Shown here: one piece after another, positions 50,735-59,656 of the stretch
Layout: each line of letters opens with the position of its first letter
Position numbering within the stretch: position 1 is the first letter of the stretch
Source: 62-47 sp051954235
GTDB taxonomy: Bacteria; Pseudomonadota; Alphaproteobacteria; Rhizobiales; Xanthobacteraceae
DNA length: 64,000 nucleotides
NCBI GenBank assembly: GCA_051954235.1
Contig: JBQCHY010000056.1
Coordinates: forward strand, 124,001-188,000
Direction: 5' to 3'
Program-made: the position numbers and the translations under genes
Notes under the pieces: model-generated
Told to the model about the DNA's origin: nothing
The model's input: the letters and a program-made list of their open reading frames with translations, nothing else
Database searches by the model: none

Positions 50735-51334
50735 TCAGTCGAGGCAAATGCCCGATGTGAGCATGCTGGTCAGTTCGCGCGCGGTCTGCGTCACCTTGAG
50801 CACGCCCCGGCCATTCACGTGGCCCCACGCCAGATGCTCGATCGCGCCGAACAGCACATCGCGCAGCAACCGTGGATTGACGTCCGGCCTGACCTCACCA
50901 GTCTTGACCGCGTCCTTGACGATCCGGATCAACACGGAGGTATAGCGGCGATTGAGATCCTGAATCGCCGAACCCTCGTAGTCGCTTTCGACCCGGACTT
51001 CCGCAATGAACAGGCGGCACAGATCGGTGTCCGACACAAAGACTTCTATATGACGCTTGATCAACGCCTCGAGTCGCGACCGGAACTTCTCGTGCTTGAA
51101 AACCTGCGTTTCAAGATCGACCAGAATGCGCCCGTAGAATTGATGGAGAACGCCGTAAAGCAATTCACGCTTGTTGCGGAAATAGCGATAGACGAGACCG
51201 TCGGAAATCTTGGCGATGCGGGCGATGTCGGCGATCGACGCGCCTTCATATCCCTTATCGGTGAAGGCACGTTTGGCGGCCTGCAGGATCGCATCATGGC
51301 GATCTTGCATCCGCTCTGGACTGATTGTCGGCAT
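50735..51334 (-). CDS. TetR-family transcriptional regulator of the acyl-CoA cluster
   Basis: This is a regulator of 199 residues. I start it at MPTISPERMQDRHDAILQAA; the longer frame has no ribosome-binding site. The HTH is GYEGASIADIARIAKISDGL, followed by VYRYFRNKRELLYGVLHQFY. It is the first gene of the leftward carboxylase unit. A palindrome with the core TGAATnnnATTCA lies about 105 bases upstream, and the same core sits in the perfect 33-base palindrome before the acyl-CoA dehydrogenase, so it probably represses both directions in response to an acyl-CoA. Confidence 0.87.
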   Translation of the reverse strand: MPTISPERMQDRHDAILQAAKRAFTDKGYEGASIADIARIAKISDGLVYRYFRNKRELLYGVLHQFYGRILVDLETQVFKHEKFRSRLEALIKRHIEVFVSDTDLCRLFIAEVRVESDYEGSAIQDLNRRYTSVLIRIVKDAVKTGEVRPDVNPRLLRDVLFGAIEHLAWGHVNGRGVLKVTQTARELTSMLTSGICLD

Positions 51335-51438
51335 CACGCTGCTCCGGAGCTGTCGGACGATTGAAACAGGAGCCCCACCGTTACCAATCCAAAAGTCCTG
51401 TGCCAACATATCCGAATGACCGATCCGAGATGCCATAT

Positions 51439-51451
51439 TGAATATCATTCA
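51439..51451. promoter_or_regulatory. Second copy of the TetR operator core
   Basis: TGAAT-ATC-ATTCA lies upstream of the TetR gene. The same 5-3-5 dyad, with TTA in the middle, forms the centre of the palindrome at 51841-51873. It is a likely autoregulatory site. Confidence 0.5.
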
Positions 51452-51575
51452 TCTTTGTGCGTCAACTGTCCCGGCCGCCAACCAAGCGACCCGCACCACG
51501 GGAAAATGTCCATTGCCCGGTAAAGCGCGGCCCACATGCCGACATCGCCGGCCCCGGCTCTGTCGTCGCCGCCAG

Positions 51576-51794
51576 GCCTTCGGCCATCAACTCGAGCGCG
51601 ACACCTCGGTCGTCACCGCCAACGGCGGCCAGGTGCTGAGCACCATCCGCCATCCGCTCAATACCTCCGATTTCTCGTCCTATCTGCTGCGCGCGCAATT
51701 CAGCGACGCCAAGGTGATCGCGTTAGCCAATGCAGGCGCCGACATGGCGAACGCGACAGGCGCGCGCAAGAAACGCAATACTGCCAAGCCCTGA
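51576..51794 (+). pseudogene. Remnant of a Liv-type substrate-binding protein gene
   Basis: About 60 codons read FGHQLERDTSVVTANGGQVL and then HPLNTSDFSSYLLRAQFSDA and KVIALANAGADMANA. This matches the middle of LivK-type binding proteins of rhizobia. No start codon or N-terminal half can be joined, and the C-terminus is scrambled after LANAGADMANATGA. It lies in the gap between the TetR gene and the acyl-CoA dehydrogenase and marks a past rearrangement. Confidence 0.75.
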
Positions 51795-51840
51795 TATGGC
51801 GACGCCGCAGTCGCGGCGACACTGGTTGACAGCACGAACC

Positions 51841-51873
51841 TTTGGTATAATGAATTTAATTCATTATACCAAA
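51841..51873. promoter_or_regulatory. Perfect 33-base palindrome overlapping the acyl-CoA dehydrogenase promoter
   Basis: Arms TTTGGTATAATGAATT (51841-51856) and AATTCATTATACCAAA (51858-51873) are exact inverted copies around one T. It contains TATAAT at 51846-51851, with TTGACA at 51826-51831 upstream (spacing 14, short). A repressor bound here would block RNA polymerase. It is 43 bases before the acyl-CoA dehydrogenase start. The TetR protein at 50735-51334 is the likely binder. Confidence 0.75.
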
Positions 51874-51915
51874 TTGCATCAGCATCGTGCACGCGATAGC
51901 GGAAGGACTTCGCCC

Positions 51916-53130
51916 ATGACGACAGCGCAAGCCGGCATCAATCGACCGACAATGTTCGCGCTCGACGAGGAGCAGACCGCGATCCTCGATCAGGCCGATC
52001 GTTTCGCACGCAAGGAGCTTTATCCGCTATCGGAGCGGATGGACCGCGACGAATGGTGGCCGGCCGATGCCTTCGCCCGCATCGGTGAGAACGGTTTCTT
52101 CGGCGCGACGATTTCCGAGGAATACGGCGGCGCGGGCCTCGATCTGGTGGCCGCCGGACTTGTCGTTCAGGGGTTTGCGCGCTGGAACCATGCGATGGCG
52201 CTTTCGGTCGCCGCGCACGACAACCTTTGCGCCAACAACATCTACCGCAACGGCAACGAGCAACAGCGCCGAAAATATCTGCCTGACCTCTGCGCCGGCC
52301 GTAAGATCGGCGCGCTTGGATTGACCGAGCCCGGCGCCGGCTCCGATGCGTTGGGCTCCATGCGCACCACCGCGCGGCGCGACGGTGACCACTACGTGCT
52401 GAACGGCGGCAAAATCTTCATCACCAACGGTCCCGTCGCCGACGTCCTTCTGGTCTATGCCAAGACCGACCGCGCCAAGGGCGCTCACGGCATTTCGACG
52501 TTCATCGTCGAGAAAGATTTCCCGGGCTTCAAGGTCGCGCAGAAACTGACCAAGATGGGTTATCGCGGCAGCCAGACTGCCGAACTCGTCTTCGAGGATT
52601 GCCGCGTGCCTGCCGAAAATCTGGTGGGTGCGGAAAACTCCGGCGTCGCCGTCGTCATGAGCGGGCTCGATCTCGAGCGCGCGATGATCGCGCCGCTCTG
52701 CCTCGGCGTCGCCGAGCGTGCGCTGGAACTGTCCGTTGACTACGCGCGGACGCGTCAGCAGTTCGGCAAGCCTATCGGCTCGTTCCAGATGGTGCAGTCG
52801 ATGCTCGCCGACATGTATGTGCAGGTGGAAGCGATGCGCACCCTCACCTATCGTACTCTCGCTGAGGCCGCACCTCTGGAGATCGGCGGCGGCGGACGCG
52901 GCGACATTCATAAGCTGACGGCGGCGGCGCTGATGTTCGCGGCCGATGCCTGCCACAACGTGCTCGACCGGGCGCTGCAAATTCACGGCGGAAGCGGGTA
53001 TATCTGGGAATCCGAGATCAATCGCCTGTACCGTTCCATCAAGCTGCTGGAAATCGGCGCCGGCACAACCGAGGTTCGCAAGATGATCATCGCCGGCGAG
53101 ATGCTCAAGGATGGTGCGGCCCATGGCTGA
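51916..53130 (+). CDS. Acyl-CoA dehydrogenase, isovaleryl/citronellyl-CoA type
   Basis: This is a flavoprotein of 404 residues, starting MTTAQAGINRPTMFALDEEQ with GGAAGGA upstream; the longer frame crosses the operator. FAD-binding segments are GALGLTEPGAGSDALGSMRT (about 128-147) and GGKIFITNGPVAD. SGLDLERAMIAP carries the Glu that is the catalytic base in isovaleryl-CoA dehydrogenase, and the C-terminal EIGAGTTEVRKMII lacks the MCAD-type Glu, as expected for that branch. It oxidises a branched acyl-CoA, passing electrons to ETF. The next gene overlaps its end by 8 bases. Confidence 0.9.
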   Translation: MTTAQAGINRPTMFALDEEQTAILDQADRFARKELYPLSERMDRDEWWPADAFARIGENGFFGATISEEYGGAGLDLVAAGLVVQGFARWNHAMALSVAAHDNLCANNIYRNGNEQQRRKYLPDLCAGRKIGALGLTEPGAGSDALGSMRTTARRDGDHYVLNGGKIFITNGPVADVLLVYAKTDRAKGAHGISTFIVEKDFPGFKVAQKLTKMGYRGSQTAELVFEDCRVPAENLVGAENSGVAVVMSGLDLERAMIAPLCLGVAERALELSVDYARTRQQFGKPIGSFQMVQSMLADMYVQVEAMRTLTYRTLAEAAPLEIGGGGRGDIHKLTAAALMFAADACHNVLDRALQIHGGSGYIWESEINRLYRSIKLLEIGAGTTEVRKMIIAGEMLKDGAAHG

Positions 53131-53986
53131 AACAGCGCCGGAGAAACTCGGCCTGACCGACGACGAACTCGCAACGCAGCGCACGGTTTACGCGGCGGAC
53201 GCAATGCGCGATCAGGTCGTGGTGCTCTCAGGCGGCGCCGGCGGTATCGGGCGCGCCATCGCCTGGCTGTTCGCGCGAATGGGGGCGCATGTCGTGGTCG
53301 TCGGGCGCGATCGAAACAAGCTCGACGACGTCGTTTCCGGCCTCAGCGCGCGCGGCCTGAAAGCCTCCGCACATGCAGTCGATATCAAGGATCCCGACGC
53401 CGTCCAGACCTTGTTCGACAAGGTTTGGTCCGAGCAGGGCCGGGTCGATAGCCTGATCAACAGCGCCGGCGGTCAATTTCCGCAGCCTGCCATCGATTTC
53501 TCCGTGAAGGGCTGGAACGCCGTCATCAACACCAACCTGAACGGCACTTGGTTCATGATGCAGGCCGCCGCGCAACGCTGGCGCGATCACAAGCATCCGG
53601 GTAACATCGTCAACATCGTCGTGGTCACCACTCACGGTCTATATGGCATCGCGCACACCATCGCGGCACGCTCCGGCGTGATCGGGCTTTCGCGCAGCGT
53701 CGCCGTGGAATGGGCACCGCTCAACATCCGCATCAACTGTGTCGCACCGGGCGCGATCGAAACGGAGGGCTGGAAGGTCTACACGCCCGAAGCCCGCGCC
53801 GCGTATCCGCGTTCGAATCCGATGATGCGCGCCGGCTCGTCATGGGACATCGCCGAAGCGTGTGCCTACCTCGCCTCGCCATCGGGTGGCTTCGTAACCG
53901 GCGAGACACTTACCGTCGACGGCGGCGGGCAACTCTGGGGCGAAACCTGGACAACCGGCAAGCCCGCGTACTTTTCAGCAGACTGA
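53123..53986 (+). CDS. SDR-family oxidoreductase, 2,4-dienoyl-CoA-reductase-like
   Basis: This is a protein of 287 residues (MAETAPEKLGLTDDELATQR), overlapping the dehydrogenase by 8 bases; an ATG 12 bases upstream is also possible. The Rossmann motif is VVLSGGAGGIGRAIAWLFAR near residue 32, and VDSLINSAGGQFPQPAIDFS is typical. The usual YxxxK active site is absent: the segment reads IAHTIAARSGVIGL, with Thr and Arg at those positions. In 2,4-dienoyl-CoA reductase-type SDRs the classical Tyr is also missing, and VEWAPLNIRINCVAPGAIET is close to that group. It may act on an unsaturated acyl-CoA of the same pathway. Confidence 0.85.
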   Translation: MAETAPEKLGLTDDELATQRTVYAADAMRDQVVVLSGGAGGIGRAIAWLFARMGAHVVVVGRDRNKLDDVVSGLSARGLKASAHAVDIKDPDAVQTLFDKVWSEQGRVDSLINSAGGQFPQPAIDFSVKGWNAVINTNLNGTWFMMQAAAQRWRDHKHPGNIVNIVVVTTHGLYGIAHTIAARSGVIGLSRSVAVEWAPLNIRINCVAPGAIETEGWKVYTPEARAAYPRSNPMMRAGSSWDIAEACAYLASPSGGFVTGETLTVDGGGQLWGETWTTGKPAYFSAD

Positions 53987-54117
53987 AACCCGGTGGCGTC
54001 GTCGGCATCACCCGTTCAGGTGTATTGATCTGACACGCAAGGAACTTCGCCGATTGAATGTGCGCCGCAATTGCCTTTAGGGTCGCGCGCGAGCTCCGAT
54101 ATCAATAGAATAGCCGA

Positions 54118-55140
54118 ATGAAAAAGATCGGCTTTCTTTCCTTCGGACACTGGACGCCTTCGTCGCAATCGCAAACTCGTTTGGCTGCGGACGCGCTGCT
54201 GCAATCCATCGATCTTGCGGTTGCCGCCGAGGAACTTGGAGCGGATGGCGCCTATTTCCGGGTGCATCATTTCGCTCGACAACTCGCATCGCCGTTTCCG
54301 CTGCTGGCCAGCGTCGGCGCGAAAACCAGTCGCATCGAGATCGGCACCGCCGTCATCGACATGCGCTACGAGAACCCGCTCTATATGACGGAGGACGCGG
54401 GCGCGGCCGATCTGATCGCCGGCGGCCGATTGCAGCTCGGCATCAGCCGCGGGTCGCCGGAACAGGTGATCGATGGCTGGCGATATTTCGGCTATCAGCC
54501 GGCCGAAGGCCAATCGGATGCCGACATGGGTCGGCGTCATGCGGAGGTCTTTCTCGATCTCCTGCGTGGCCAGGGCTTTGCACAACCCAACCCGCGGCCG
54601 ATGTTTCCCAATCCGCCCGGTCCTCTGCGCCTCGAACCTAATTCCGAAGGCCTGCGCGAGCGCATCTGGTGGGGCGCAGGCTCCAACGCCACAGCGATTT
54701 GGGCGGCGAAACTCGGAATGAATCTGCAAAGCTCGACACTCAAGAACGACGAAACCGGCGAAGCCTTTCACGTGCAGCAGGCTGCGCAAATCCGCGCGTA
54801 CCGCGCCGCCTGGACAGAGGCCGGCCATACGCACGAGCCGCGTGTTTCCGTCAGCCGAAGCATCTTCGCACTGGTGGACGATCGCGATCGCGCCTATTTC
54901 GGCTCAGGACGCGAGGAGGAAGACCAGGTCGGTTTCATCGATCCGCAGACCCGCGCCATCTTCGGCCGCAGCTATGCCGCGGAGCCGGATGCCCTCATCG
55001 AACAGCTCAAGCAGGACGAAGCTATCGCCGAAGCCGACACGTTGCTTCTGACGGTCCCGAACCAGTTGGGCGTCGCTTATAACGCGCATGTTATCGAGGC
55101 CATTCTGACCCACATCGCTCCGGCCCTCGGCTGGCGCTGA
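54118..55140 (+). CDS. LLM-class flavin-dependent oxidoreductase
   Basis: This is a TIM-barrel luciferase-like enzyme of 340 residues, starting MKKIGFLSFGHWTPSSQSQT. Family segments are AVAAEELGADGAYFRVHHFA near 35-54, LASVGAKTSRIEIGTAVIDM near 62-81 and GGRLQLGISRGSPEQ near 102. It is expected to use reduced FMN for oxidation of an unknown compound. It follows the SDR after a 130-base gap and may have its own promoter. Substrate unknown. Confidence 0.87.
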   Translation: MKKIGFLSFGHWTPSSQSQTRLAADALLQSIDLAVAAEELGADGAYFRVHHFARQLASPFPLLASVGAKTSRIEIGTAVIDMRYENPLYMTEDAGAADLIAGGRLQLGISRGSPEQVIDGWRYFGYQPAEGQSDADMGRRHAEVFLDLLRGQGFAQPNPRPMFPNPPGPLRLEPNSEGLRERIWWGAGSNATAIWAAKLGMNLQSSTLKNDETGEAFHVQQAAQIRAYRAAWTEAGHTHEPRVSVSRSIFALVDDRDRAYFGSGREEEDQVGFIDPQTRAIFGRSYAAEPDALIEQLKQDEAIAEADTLLLTVPNQLGVAYNAHVIEAILTHIAPALGWR

Positions 55141-55175
55141 CCGAGCGATCCAACATACCTTGAAGGAAGACTGAT

Positions 55176-55658
55176 TTGAGCGTTGCCTTCACCAAGGAAG
55201 AGAGCGCCGAAACCGCGTCGGAAACGTTACTGCCCGACCGGCCGGTTTCACCACATCCGAATCTGGTGACGGCAGCGGGCCTAAAGGCTCTGGAGCAACA
55301 GCTTCAAGAAGCCCGCGATGCGTATGCGGCGGCGCAGACGATTGAAGACATCAACGAGCGACGACGGCAGGCAGCTATCCCGCTACGCGACATGCGCTAT
55401 TTTGCGGCGCGGGTTCGGACAGCCCAGGTCGTCGCCGACCCGACCTCGACCGATGTTGTTGCCTTTGGCAGCACGGTGACCTTCCGGCGCGGCGATGGAC
55501 GTGTGCAGACATATCGTATTGTGGGCGAGGACGAAGCCGATCCCAAGGCAGGCACGATTTCCTTCGTGTCTCCCGTCGCACGATTGCTGCTGAACAAGGC
55601 TGTCGGAGACGAAGTGAGTGTATCCAGCCAAAACCTTGAGGTCGTATCGATTTCATAG
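55176..55658 (+). CDS. GreA/GreB-family transcript cleavage factor-like protein
   Basis: This is a protein of 160 residues from a TTG with AAGGAAG upstream. A coiled-coil N-terminal domain (GLKALEQQLQEARDAYAAAQ) is followed by the C-terminal FKBP-like Gre domain (VVAFGSTVTFRRGDGRVQTY, AGTISFVSPVARLLLNKAVG). The first 25 residues form an extra polar tail. It probably binds the RNA polymerase secondary channel, but a coiled-coil tip with the acidic pair of GreA is not obvious (DINERRRQAAIPLRD), so it may be an antagonist of GreA and not a cleavage factor. Confidence 0.8.
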   Translation: MSVAFTKEESAETASETLLPDRPVSPHPNLVTAAGLKALEQQLQEARDAYAAAQTIEDINERRRQAAIPLRDMRYFAARVRTAQVVADPTSTDVVAFGSTVTFRRGDGRVQTYRIVGEDEADPKAGTISFVSPVARLLLNKAVGDEVSVSSQNLEVVSIS

Positions 55659-55996
55659 CGCGTCCCGCGACACGAAACGACCGCCGCCATCAAGCTATAG
55701 TGAATTTACGCGTCAAATCCCAACCGATGCCATCGCCGATCAAGCACGCAGCCCGCTGATCGGCGATCGGCCACACGCTGAACCGTAGTCTCTGCTCCTT
55801 TCGTTAGCTTAACGGGCCATCGGTTACCGCCGGCTGGCAAAAAATTAGCGACCCGCGCGGTCCGCGGCGAACCACCGTCCTCAAGTCGCTGGCGTATATG
55901 GCTTCGAACGGGAAGCGGATTGGCGATCGGCCGATATTTCTCATTCCGGTTCGATCGTGCTAAATCCCGCCACGATCGAGCGAATGCAGGTGCGTT
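55659..55996. other. Intergenic region before the TetR gene
   Basis: About 340 bases with no gene that I can support. It should hold the end of the GreA-like unit and the promoter of the TetR gene. No clear palindrome or terminator was found. Confidence 0.45.
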
Positions 55997-56692
55997 TTGA
56001 AGAAAGCCAAACGAGCGGCGAAATGGCAGCGTGATCCCGAAGGCATGCGAATTCGCATCCTTGAGGCCGCGAAGAAGGAGTTTGCCGCGCACGGCCTCGC
56101 CGGCGCCCGGATCGACCGCATTGCCGCTGAAGCTGATGCCAACAAGCGCATGCTGTATTACCACGTCGGCAACAAGGAAGACCTTTACCTTGCCGTGCTG
56201 GAAGCCGCCTATGAGAAGATCCGCGCCGAGGAACGCGGCCTCGATCTCGAGCATCTCGATCCCAGTGCCGCTATCGCGCGACTGATCGATTTCACTTGGA
56301 ACTACTTTATTCGAAACCCCGAGTTCCTTGCGCTTCTCAACACCGAGAACGTAGCCAAGGCGCGCAATCTGAAGCGCTCGACCAAGGTGAAGTCGATGCA
56401 CTCGCCCTTCGTCGAGATGATCCGAACCATCGTCGATCGCGGCGTCAAAACCGGCGAGTTTCGTGTCGCGATGGATCCGGTGCAGCTTTACATCTCGATC
56501 GCAGGGCTGTGCTTCTTCTATCTGTCCAACAGCGCCACGCTGAGCTTCATCTTTGGCCGCGACCTGTTGAAGAAAGACGCCAAGGAAGAACGGCTTCAGC
56601 ATGTCATCATGCTGGTGCTCGCCGCCCTCACCGGCCAGCCCGGCGCGACGCTCGCGCCGATGGCTGAACTGCACGAGCCCCATCCGGCATAG
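55997..56692 (+). CDS. TetR-family regulator of the NMT1-type importer and catabolic operon
   Basis: This is a regulator of 231 residues starting at a TTG; no in-frame ATG is available. The HTH region is AGARIDRIAAEADANKRMLY followed by YHVGNKEDLYLAVLEAAYEK. The C-terminal domain is long and of the YcdC/RutR type (FLALLNTENVAKARN), and may sense a catabolite. It lies 229 bases upstream of the importer and enzymes on the same strand and is the natural candidate for their control. Confidence 0.82.
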   Translation: MKKAKRAAKWQRDPEGMRIRILEAAKKEFAAHGLAGARIDRIAAEADANKRMLYYHVGNKEDLYLAVLEAAYEKIRAEERGLDLEHLDPSAAIARLIDFTWNYFIRNPEFLALLNTENVAKARNLKRSTKVKSMHSPFVEMIRTIVDRGVKTGEFRVAMDPVQLYISIAGLCFFYLSNSATLSFIFGRDLLKKDAKEERLQHVIMLVLAALTGQPGATLAPMAELHEPHPA

Positions 56693-56921
56693 TTGCGCGG
56701 GATGTCCATCGCGCAAGGCCAAAACGGCCCGCAATCGTTCCCGTGATGCGCCACTGCATCTCGGCGGCATTTTCATGCCGCGACGAAGTGCTGTACCCGC
56801 GCGAATTTCCAGCCAAGCGCAGCCACGAAACCTGATCCGACGCGCCATTTGACTCCCGACCGGTCCCCGGAGTATTTATCCAACGAGTTAATTTGTGCAG
56901 AACGACACAGTCGGAGGACGG

Positions 56922-57731
56922 ATGGCGGAACCCGCAATCACGACGCCATGGAGCAGGTTGCTCAATACGGCCTGGGTTCGACCGCTGTTGTTTCTCGTTC
57001 TCATCGTCGTCGCGTGGGATCTGTCGATCCGCATCTTCCACATTCCCGCCTATCAAATCCCGGCGCCGGCCGACGTGGTCGCGGTGCTGTGGGCGAGCTG
57101 GCCGGAGTTGCTTGGCCAAGCGTGGCCGACTACCTACGCTACCGTCGCGGGCTTCCTGTTGTCGGCGCTGTTCGGCATTCCGATCGCGATGCTGATCGCC
57201 GGTTCGAAGACGGTTGAAAGCTACGTCTATCCGCTGCTGGTATTCTCTCAGTCGATCCCCAAGGTGGCGATCGCGCCGCTGTTTGTGGTGTGGTTCGGCT
57301 TCGGTCTTTTGCCGAAGGTTATCTGCGCCTTCCTGCTCGGCTTTTTCCCGGTGGTGGTTTCAGCGGTGCAGGGTTTCAAGTCGGTCGATCCCGACATGGT
57401 CGATCTGGCGCGCGCGATGCAAGGCAGCCGCACCAACATATTCCTTGCGATCAACCTGCCGCACGCGATGCCGGCGATCTTCTCCGGCCTCAAGGTATCG
57501 ATTACGCTGGCCGTGGTTGGCGCGGTCGTCGGTGAATTCGTCGGGTCCAACTCCGGCATCGGCTACGTCATGCAGCGCTCGATCGGCACCTTCGATCTGC
57601 CGACGATGTTCGCGGCATTGGTGATCCTGGCCCTGATGGGCGTCATCCTGTTCTGGGTGGTCGATCGCATCGAACGCTTGGTCATTCCATGGCACGCAAG
57701 TCAGCGCGCCGACGTCATCATCGCAGCATAA
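56922..57731 (+). CDS. ABC transporter permease of the nitrate/sulfonate/taurine type
   Basis: This is a permease of 269 residues starting MAEPAITTPWSRLLNTAWVR, with GGAGGA just upstream; a GTG 27 bases earlier is less likely. It has six helices, and the EAA loop LARAMQGSRTNIFLAINLPH contacts the ATPase. It resembles SsuC/TauC/ThiX permeases. It is the first structural gene of the operon, followed by the binding protein and the ATPase. Confidence 0.9.
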   Translation: MAEPAITTPWSRLLNTAWVRPLLFLVLIVVAWDLSIRIFHIPAYQIPAPADVVAVLWASWPELLGQAWPTTYATVAGFLLSALFGIPIAMLIAGSKTVESYVYPLLVFSQSIPKVAIAPLFVVWFGFGLLPKVICAFLLGFFPVVVSAVQGFKSVDPDMVDLARAMQGSRTNIFLAINLPHAMPAIFSGLKVSITLAVVGAVVGEFVGSNSGIGYVMQRSIGTFDLPTMFAALVILALMGVILFWVVDRIERLVIPWHASQRADVIIAA

Positions 57732-57789
57732 ACATAATCACCAAGCGTCATCTTCGCGATGGCCGGCACAATTCTAGAGGAGGAAAACC

Positions 57790-58782
57790 ATGAAAAGAAC
57801 GCTGACATTGTTTGCGGCCGCGATGCTGACGGCTGGTCTCGCGGCAACGACACCCGCGAAGGCCGCGGACAAGGTCGTGCTGATGCTGAACTGGTACGTC
57901 TATGGCGAGCACGCGCCGTTCTATTATGGCAAGGCCAAGGGCATCTATGCGGCGGAAGGCATCGATCTCGAAATTCAGGAAGGCCGTGGATCGGCGGCCA
58001 CTACGCAGGCCGTCGCTGCCAAGACTGCGAACTTCGGCTACGTCGATATCCCAACCATGATGCGCGCCGCAATCAAGGGCGCCCCGGTGATTGCCACCGG
58101 CGTACTGTTGCAAACCACACCGATGTCCGTGATGGGCCTCGCTGAGAAGAACATCCGCAAACCCGAGGATATCAAGGGCAAGACGGTAGCAATCACGCCG
58201 GCCGACTCCATGACCCAGATCTGGCCGCTGTTCCTGAAGAAAACCGGCCTCAAGGAATCCGATTTCAAGACCGTGGCGGGAGATGGCCAAACCAAACTCA
58301 ACGCGGTCATCAACGGTCAGGCCGACGTGCTACTCGGTTACGTCATGGACCAATCGATGAAGATCAAGGATGCCACCGGCAAGGACGTTTATCCGATCAA
58401 ATTTGCAGATTACGGCATCAACCTCGTCTCGTCCGGCATCATCGCCAACAGCGATTACGTCAAGCAGAACGCCGATCTGGTGAAGCGCTTCATGTCGGCC
58501 ACCACCAAGGCTGTCGAAGCGGCCGAAAAAGATCCCGCTGCCGCGGCGCAGTCGATCCTCGATGCCAACCCGAAGGGCGGCAAGATCGGCACCCTGACGC
58601 AGGGCTTCGAGCTGACCATTCCGCTCTATCGCACGCCGGAAACCAAGGGCAAGCGTCCGTTCCAGGTCACCGACCAGAACATGAAGGACAGTGTCGATCT
58701 GATGGTGGAATACGGCGGCCTCGAAGCGAAGGCAAAGGAAAACCCGAAAGCCTTCTACACCAACGACTATCTGCCGAAGTAA
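57790..58782 (+). CDS. NMT1/SsuA-type periplasmic substrate-binding protein
   Basis: This is a protein of 330 residues with a signal peptide (MKRTLTLFAAAMLTAGLAAT, cleaved near PAKA). The mature N-terminus KVVLMLNWYVYGEHAPFYYG and GSAATTQAVAAKTANFGYVD are typical of NMT1/ThiY-like binding proteins, which bind pyrimidines, sulfonates, or flavin-like or aromatic ligands. GAGGAGGAAAA lies before the ATG. The ligand cannot be deduced; the enzymes downstream suggest a sugar-like or polyhydroxylated carboxylate. Confidence 0.88.
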   Translation: MKRTLTLFAAAMLTAGLAATTPAKAADKVVLMLNWYVYGEHAPFYYGKAKGIYAAEGIDLEIQEGRGSAATTQAVAAKTANFGYVDIPTMMRAAIKGAPVIATGVLLQTTPMSVMGLAEKNIRKPEDIKGKTVAITPADSMTQIWPLFLKKTGLKESDFKTVAGDGQTKLNAVINGQADVLLGYVMDQSMKIKDATGKDVYPIKFADYGINLVSSGIIANSDYVKQNADLVKRFMSATTKAVEAAEKDPAAAAQSILDANPKGGKIGTLTQGFELTIPLYRTPETKGKRPFQVTDQNMKDSVDLMVEYGGLEAKAKENPKAFYTNDYLPK

Positions 58783-58794
58783 GGTGATTGCCGG

Positions 58795-59640
58795 ATGAGC
58801 CCTGCCATGCAACCGATCATCCGTCCAAGCGGGCACCTGCGCGTCGCCGCCGAAAGCGGCAAGCAGACCGACGGCTCGGGTATCCAACTCTCCGGCGTCT
58901 CCAAGACCTACCGGACGCGCGAGGGCGACGTGCCCTCGCTGCGCCCGCTCGATTTTCACATCAACGACGGCGAGTTCTTCGTCGTGGTCGGCCCGTCCGG
59001 CTGCGGCAAATCCACGCTGCTCAAGATGATCTCCGGCCTGTTGCCGCCGTCAACCGGCGAGATCAAAGTTGACGGACTTCCGATCACCAAGCCCCACGGC
59101 AACGTCGGCATCGTGTTTCAGAGCGCGATGCTGCTGCCGTGGCGCACCGTACTCGGCAACGTGATGTTGCCGATCGACATGAAGCGGTTGCCGCGCGAAA
59201 AGTATCTACCGCGGGCTCGGGAGCTTTTGAAAACCGTGGGCCTCGCGGGTTTCGAGAACAAGCTGCCGTGGCAACTTTCCGGAGGCATGCAGCAGCGTGC
59301 TTCGATCTGCCGTGCGCTGGTGCACGATCCGAAGATCATGCTGATGGACGAGCCGTTCGGTGCCCTTGACGCGCTGACGCGCGAAAAGATGAACGTCGAA
59401 CTGCAACGCATTCAGCGCGAAACCGGCAAGACCGTGCTGCTGATCACGCATTCGATTCCTGAGGCCGTGTTCCTCGCCGACCGTATTCTGGTGATGACCG
59501 AGCGGCCCGGCGCGATCGCCGCCATCTACGATGTGCCGATGCCGCGTCCTCGGACGCTCGACATCATGGCCGACCCAACGTTCATCGCCCTGACCCAGAC
59601 CATCCGCCAGCACTTTTCCAGTCAAGGCGCGTTGGACTGA
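58795..59640 (+). CDS. ABC transporter ATP-binding protein of the NMT1-type importer
   Basis: This is an ATPase of 281 residues. The first 30 residues are an extra polar tail before IQLSGVSKTYRTREGDVPSL. Walker A is GPSGCGKST near 67, the signature LSGGMQQRASICRAL near 160 and Walker B LMDEPFGALDALTRE. The C-terminus, RPRTLDIMADPTFIAL, is typical of SsuB/TauB. It lies 12 bases after the binding-protein gene. It supplies the energy for the permease at 56922-57731. Confidence 0.9.
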   Translation: MSPAMQPIIRPSGHLRVAAESGKQTDGSGIQLSGVSKTYRTREGDVPSLRPLDFHINDGEFFVVVGPSGCGKSTLLKMISGLLPPSTGEIKVDGLPITKPHGNVGIVFQSAMLLPWRTVLGNVMLPIDMKRLPREKYLPRARELLKTVGLAGFENKLPWQLSGGMQQRASICRALVHDPKIMLMDEPFGALDALTREKMNVELQRIQRETGKTVLLITHSIPEAVFLADRILVMTERPGAIAAIYDVPMPRPRTLDIMADPTFIALTQTIRQHFSSQGALD

Positions 59641-59656
59641 ATTTATAGGGACAGTG

